From: an uncultured Fibrobacter sp. | Lineage (GTDB): Bacteria; Fibrobacterota; Fibrobacteria; Fibrobacterales; Fibrobacteraceae | DNA: 16,645 nucleotides | Direction of reading: 5' to 3' | Assembly: GCF_900316465.1 (NCBI RefSeq) | Contig: NZ_ONDD01000045.1 | Span: 1 to 16,645, forward strand | Shown here: piece after piece, positions 14,696-16,645 of the stretch | Position numbering within the stretch: the stretch's first letter is position 1 | How the letters are laid out: every line of letters starts with the position of its first letter | Made by a program: the position numbers and the translations under genes | Notes under the pieces: generated by a model | What the model saw: only the letters and a program-made list of their open reading frames with translations | The model's database searches: none | What the model was told of the DNA's origin: nothing

Positions 14696-16070
14696 ACGTC
14701 CTGGTAAACGTGTCGGAATCCTTCAGAGCCTCGGTGCGGTCACCTTCGTCAGCCTTCGCCGGCAGGTAATCGCTCTTGGCCTCGGTATTGAACTTCGCGA
14801 TGTAAGGTCCAGTACCGATCTTCTTGCCCGAAGCACTTACAGGGTAATCTTCAGGAGCGCACCATTCCAGGTAGAAGGTCAAGGTGCTTGCCGCCGAGAT
14901 ATATTCCTGCATGGCAGAAGACATGAACGAATACGTCGCCTTGTTCACGTAGTGGCCGAGGTTGCTGAAGACATCCATTTCGAGGTTGACCTTGTAGTCG
15001 CGCTTGGCTTCACCGAGTTCGGTCTTGTCGAGCACATCGGGCAAGGCGATTTCGATCATGAACTTCGGACCTGCACTGCGGTAGCCCCTAATCGGAGTAC
15101 CGAACACGTCATGCAGTTTGCTGTCGCCTTCAGCAATCACAACCGTTTCATCGTTCTTGTTAAGCGTCGTCAAGCGGAAGTTGACGTTCGGATCCAGCGG
15201 GATTCCACCATAGTAAATGGAATCGGGGCTTCTGGACTTGGTCACGCCATCGACAGCCGTGATAGTGAACCTAATATTAGACACAGAACCGGTCACAGGC
15301 ACCCAAGGCGTTGCATAACCCGGATACTGGCCAGACAAATCCTTGAAGTAACCCGTCTCGACATCCGAAATCAGGCGCACAGAGTCGGCAATCCAAATAG
15401 CTTCGTCATACTTGTGCCTGTAGCCAAGCTTTCCAGTCGTCGAGCCAGTCATATACGTCACCGAGAGGTTCGGGTTACGACTCGGATTAAAGAACACGCC
15501 TGCAGCGCCATCGCGGTTACGTTCCACCACATACGGGTGACCCGCCACCGTATCAAGCGGTTCCGAGAAGGTCAGCGTCACGTAGTCACGAGAACCATAA
15601 GAATCGTCGTCCACATCGAAGCCCTGCCATACAGCCGTCATAATAATCGGCGGACACTTGTCAAGCACCGGGTAGAACTTGTCGAAGAAGCCGCCTTCGG
15701 GGCCAAGGCGCGGAGTCACGCGGCCGTAGCTGTCGTACGGGCCAGTCGTTGCACCGCGGGCAAACGAATTCATCGTATTGAACTTGATCGTAATGACAGA
15801 TACCGTATCGTTCTTGAGCACAGAATCGATCTTTACGACAGGTGTTCCGCTCGAAGAATCCACAGACGACATCTTTTCCCAGTGTTCGCCGAATTCAAAC
15901 GTGTGTTCCCATTCCGGTTTCAGGTTCTTGACTTCGCCCTTCAAGCCCCATTCCACAACGAAGCTATCGAGCATGTCCTTGTCACGAAGTTTCTTTGCAA
16001 ACTTCATGTAGAGTTCGTCGGCGTAGCCATCGCCTTCGTTGTCGCGCATTTCGGCAAGCGTAATGGGCAC
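14670..16070 (-). CDS. C-terminal part of a Fibrobacter secreted modular surface protein (5' end lost at junction)
   Basis: This is a 466-residue fragment in frame from about codon 104 of a longer open frame that starts at 16379; the first ~103 codons belong to another protein. The fragment opens PVPITLAEM then DNEGDGYADELYM, matching PVPMRYASI then DADEDGVAERIYI inside the GH9 protein near residue 1535. Similarity continues to the end: TPWVPV against SPWVPI, SNLGHYVNKA against TNLGNYVNRL, TFYLEW against VFYVEW, GTGPYIAKF against ATGAYIYKL, and tail TFGFRRAKK against TFGVKRVK. It is thus a C-terminal module set shared with its neighbour. No catalytic domain remains in the fragment. By analogy the missing N-terminus may hold a glycoside hydrolase or binding domain, but that cannot be seen. 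It likely sits at the cell surface. The gene ends at the strong terminator at 14626-14660. Confidence 0.8.
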   Translation of the reverse strand: MPITLAEMRDNEGDGYADELYMKFAKKLRDKDMLDSFVVEWGLKGEVKNLKPEWEHTFEFGEHWEKMSSVDSSSGTPVVKIDSVLKNDTVSVITIKFNTMNSFARGATTGPYDSYGRVTPRLGPEGGFFDKFYPVLDKCPPIIMTAVWQGFDVDDDSYGSRDYVTLTFSEPLDTVAGHPYVVERNRDGAAGVFFNPSRNPNLSVTYMTGSTTGKLGYRHKYDEAIWIADSVRLISDVETGYFKDLSGQYPGYATPWVPVTGSVSNIRFTITAVDGVTKSRSPDSIYYGGIPLDPNVNFRLTTLNKNDETVVIAEGDSKLHDVFGTPIRGYRSAGPKFMIEIALPDVLDKTELGEAKRDYKVNLEMDVFSNLGHYVNKATYSFMSSAMQEYISAASTLTFYLEWCAPEDYPVSASGKKIGTGPYIAKFNTEAKSDYLPAKADEGDRTEALKDSDTFTRTFGFRRAKK

Positions 16071-16082
16071 CGGTCTCGGCGT
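16065..16082. other. Junction between Firmicutes-type and Fibrobacter-type DNA
   Basis: Within one uninterrupted minus-strand frame the protein changes from a phosphopantetheinyl transferase (GVDIETPRP) to a Fibrobacter surface module (PVPITLAEM). Codon choice changes at the same place. The Pro-Arg-Pro-Val-Pro stretch could belong to either parent, so the breakpoint is only known to about 15 bases; a short shared word there would explain an assembler misjoin. No insertion-sequence end, att-like repeat or integrase is present. Confidence 0.75.
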
Positions 16083-16379
16083 TTCGATGTCTACGCCGAG
16101 CGGAAACCGTCCGACCGCCGCCGCTGCCATATCCGCGCAATGACTGAGATTCATGTGCAGATTTTCATGCAGAAGCTTCGGTTTTTCGAGTCCGGTACGG
16201 GTGAGTTTTCCGTGCCGGATGCCGAAATCACGGCAGAGTGCGGCAGAGAGCAGGTCGAGTGCGATCACATGCGAAAGCCGCGCCCGCTGACTGCGCTCCA
16301 CCTCCGGAATATCGGTCAGATACACCCGAAACATAAGCTCCTGCGTGGTTTTATCATATCCGGACAGCAGGACGTTCAT
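16071..16379 (-). CDS. N-terminal part of an Sfp-type 4'-phosphopantetheinyl transferase (3' end lost at junction)
   Basis: This enzyme would attach the phosphopantetheine arm of CoA to carrier proteins. Visible family features are a basic substrate segment (SQRARLSHVIALDLLSAAL, 30-48), the KPKLL segment (67-71), MNLSH (76-80), and the Mg/CoA-binding GVDIE with Asp97 and Glu99. After ETPRP (99-103) the frame passes into Fibrobacter surface-protein sequence. The second half of the family, with its Trp-x-x-Lys-Glu-Ala motif, is therefore absent and the encoded chimera could not be an active transferase. The ATG overlaps the TGA of deoC by four bases (ATGA), a real operon arrangement. Codon use (CTG, CTC, CGG, GGA) differs from everything to the left and suits a Firmicutes gut bacterium. 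The 3' boundary is uncertain by about 15 bases. Confidence 0.75.
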
Positions 16380-16645
16380 GTCTCATCAAACAGGATCTTT
16401 GCCGCGCTGCATCCGATGCGGTCACAGCCTGCGGCAAGGAATGCTTCCATCTGTTCTCTGGTACGGATTCCGCCTGCCGCTTTCATTTTCACATCCGGAC
16501 CGATATACCGGCGAAACAGCGCAATATCCTCCGGCTGTGCGCCGGCACTGCCAAAGCCTGTGGAGGTCTTGATGTAATCGGCGCCTGCCTCTGTCACCAT
16601 TTTGCAGCAGCGGATTTTCTCGTCTTCTGTCAGCAGACAGGTCTC
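16376..16645 (-). CDS. deoC: Deoxyribose-phosphate aldolase, C-terminal part (runs off the window)
   Basis: DeoC cleaves 2-deoxyribose 5-phosphate to glyceraldehyde 3-phosphate and acetaldehyde in deoxynucleoside breakdown. The frame is open to the window edge, giving 89 residues starting ETCLLTEDEKIRCC, which is the ETxLLTdeEK segment of the family. So the ATG at 16600 is internal, not the start. The Schiff-base lysine lies in ADYIKTSTGF (about residue 26 of the fragment). The proton-relay lysine lies in VKMKAAGGIRT, and GCDRIGCSAAKIL is the phosphate-binding end. The protein ends shortly after, at the normal family C-terminus. The sequence is typical of Clostridia-like Firmicutes and foreign to the Fibrobacter part of the window. 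Confidence 0.88.
   Translation of the reverse strand, partial: ETCLLTEDEKIRCCKMVTEAGADYIKTSTGFGSAGAQPEDIALFRRYIGPDVKMKAAGGIRTREQMEAFLAAGCDRIGCSAAKILFDET

Noticed and set aside
14670..16379. A single genuine 569-aa protein beginning with a phosphopantetheinyl transferase domain
   Set aside because: Both halves are truncated in mid-domain, codon use changes at the join, and the right half is a paralogous module of the next gene; split into two partial genes instead.
14637..16577. Plus-strand open frame of 646 codons
   Set aside because: It runs across the chimeric junction, is His/Arg-rich and low in recognisable motifs, and is a shadow of the minus-strand genes.
16376..16600. A complete small 74-aa protein starting at ATG 16600
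   Set aside because: The frame is open to the window edge with family-typical DeoC residues upstream, so this ATG is internal.

Overview
The window reads as a gut or rumen Fibrobacter-type genome (phylum Fibrobacterota). The grounds are a very large secreted GH9 cellulase with many appended modules, poly-serine linkers in a lipoprotein, two neighbouring surface proteins sharing a C-terminal module, and uniform codon use rich in AAG, GAA and GGC. This is recognition from sequence, not a database result. All supported genes lie on the minus strand. The right-hand ~575 bases differ in character (more CTG, CTC, CGG and GGA codons) and encode deoC and a phosphopantetheinyl transferase of Firmicutes type, joined inside both reading frames to the Fibrobacter DNA. 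That join looks like a metagenome assembly chimera.

Layout in the direction of transcription, right to left. (1) 16376-16645: 3' end of deoC, followed with a 4-base ATGA overlap by the first ~100 codons of an Sfp-type phosphopantetheinyl transferase. (2) About 16065-16080: the junction. (3) 14670-~16070: C-terminal 466 residues of a Fibrobacter secreted modular protein whose start is lost. (4) 14626-14660: a strong hairpin with a seven-T tail. (5) 8746-14604: a 1952-residue secreted GH9 endoglucanase. (6) A tightly packed set follows: a 7TM-PAS histidine kinase, a CheY-like response regulator with a GTG start, an NtrC-like sigma-54 activator with a degenerate receiver, the replicative helicase DnaB, and MlaE and MlaF of a lipid-transport ABC complex. 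Gaps or overlaps are 17 bases or less from the cellulase through mlaF. (7) A 134-base gap with an inverted repeat and a direct repeat. (8) 147-1409: a probable lipoprotein with a duplicated cysteine-containing beta domain, ending at a clear terminator at 94-115. (9) A plus-strand terminator at 61-87 that must serve a gene left of the window.

The kinase, CheY-like protein and NtrC-like protein look like one signalling unit. Its position one base after a cellulase gene suggests coordination of cellulose attack with envelope functions, but this is inference from gene order. DnaB and MlaEF are housekeeping genes that happen to share the transcription unit. No rRNA, tRNA, CRISPR array or insertion sequence was seen. 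I found no clearly new defence or mobile system. The most unusual items are the chimeric ORF, the pseudo-receiver with Glu at the phosphorylation site, the terminator sitting in the cellulase leader, and the shared C-terminal module.
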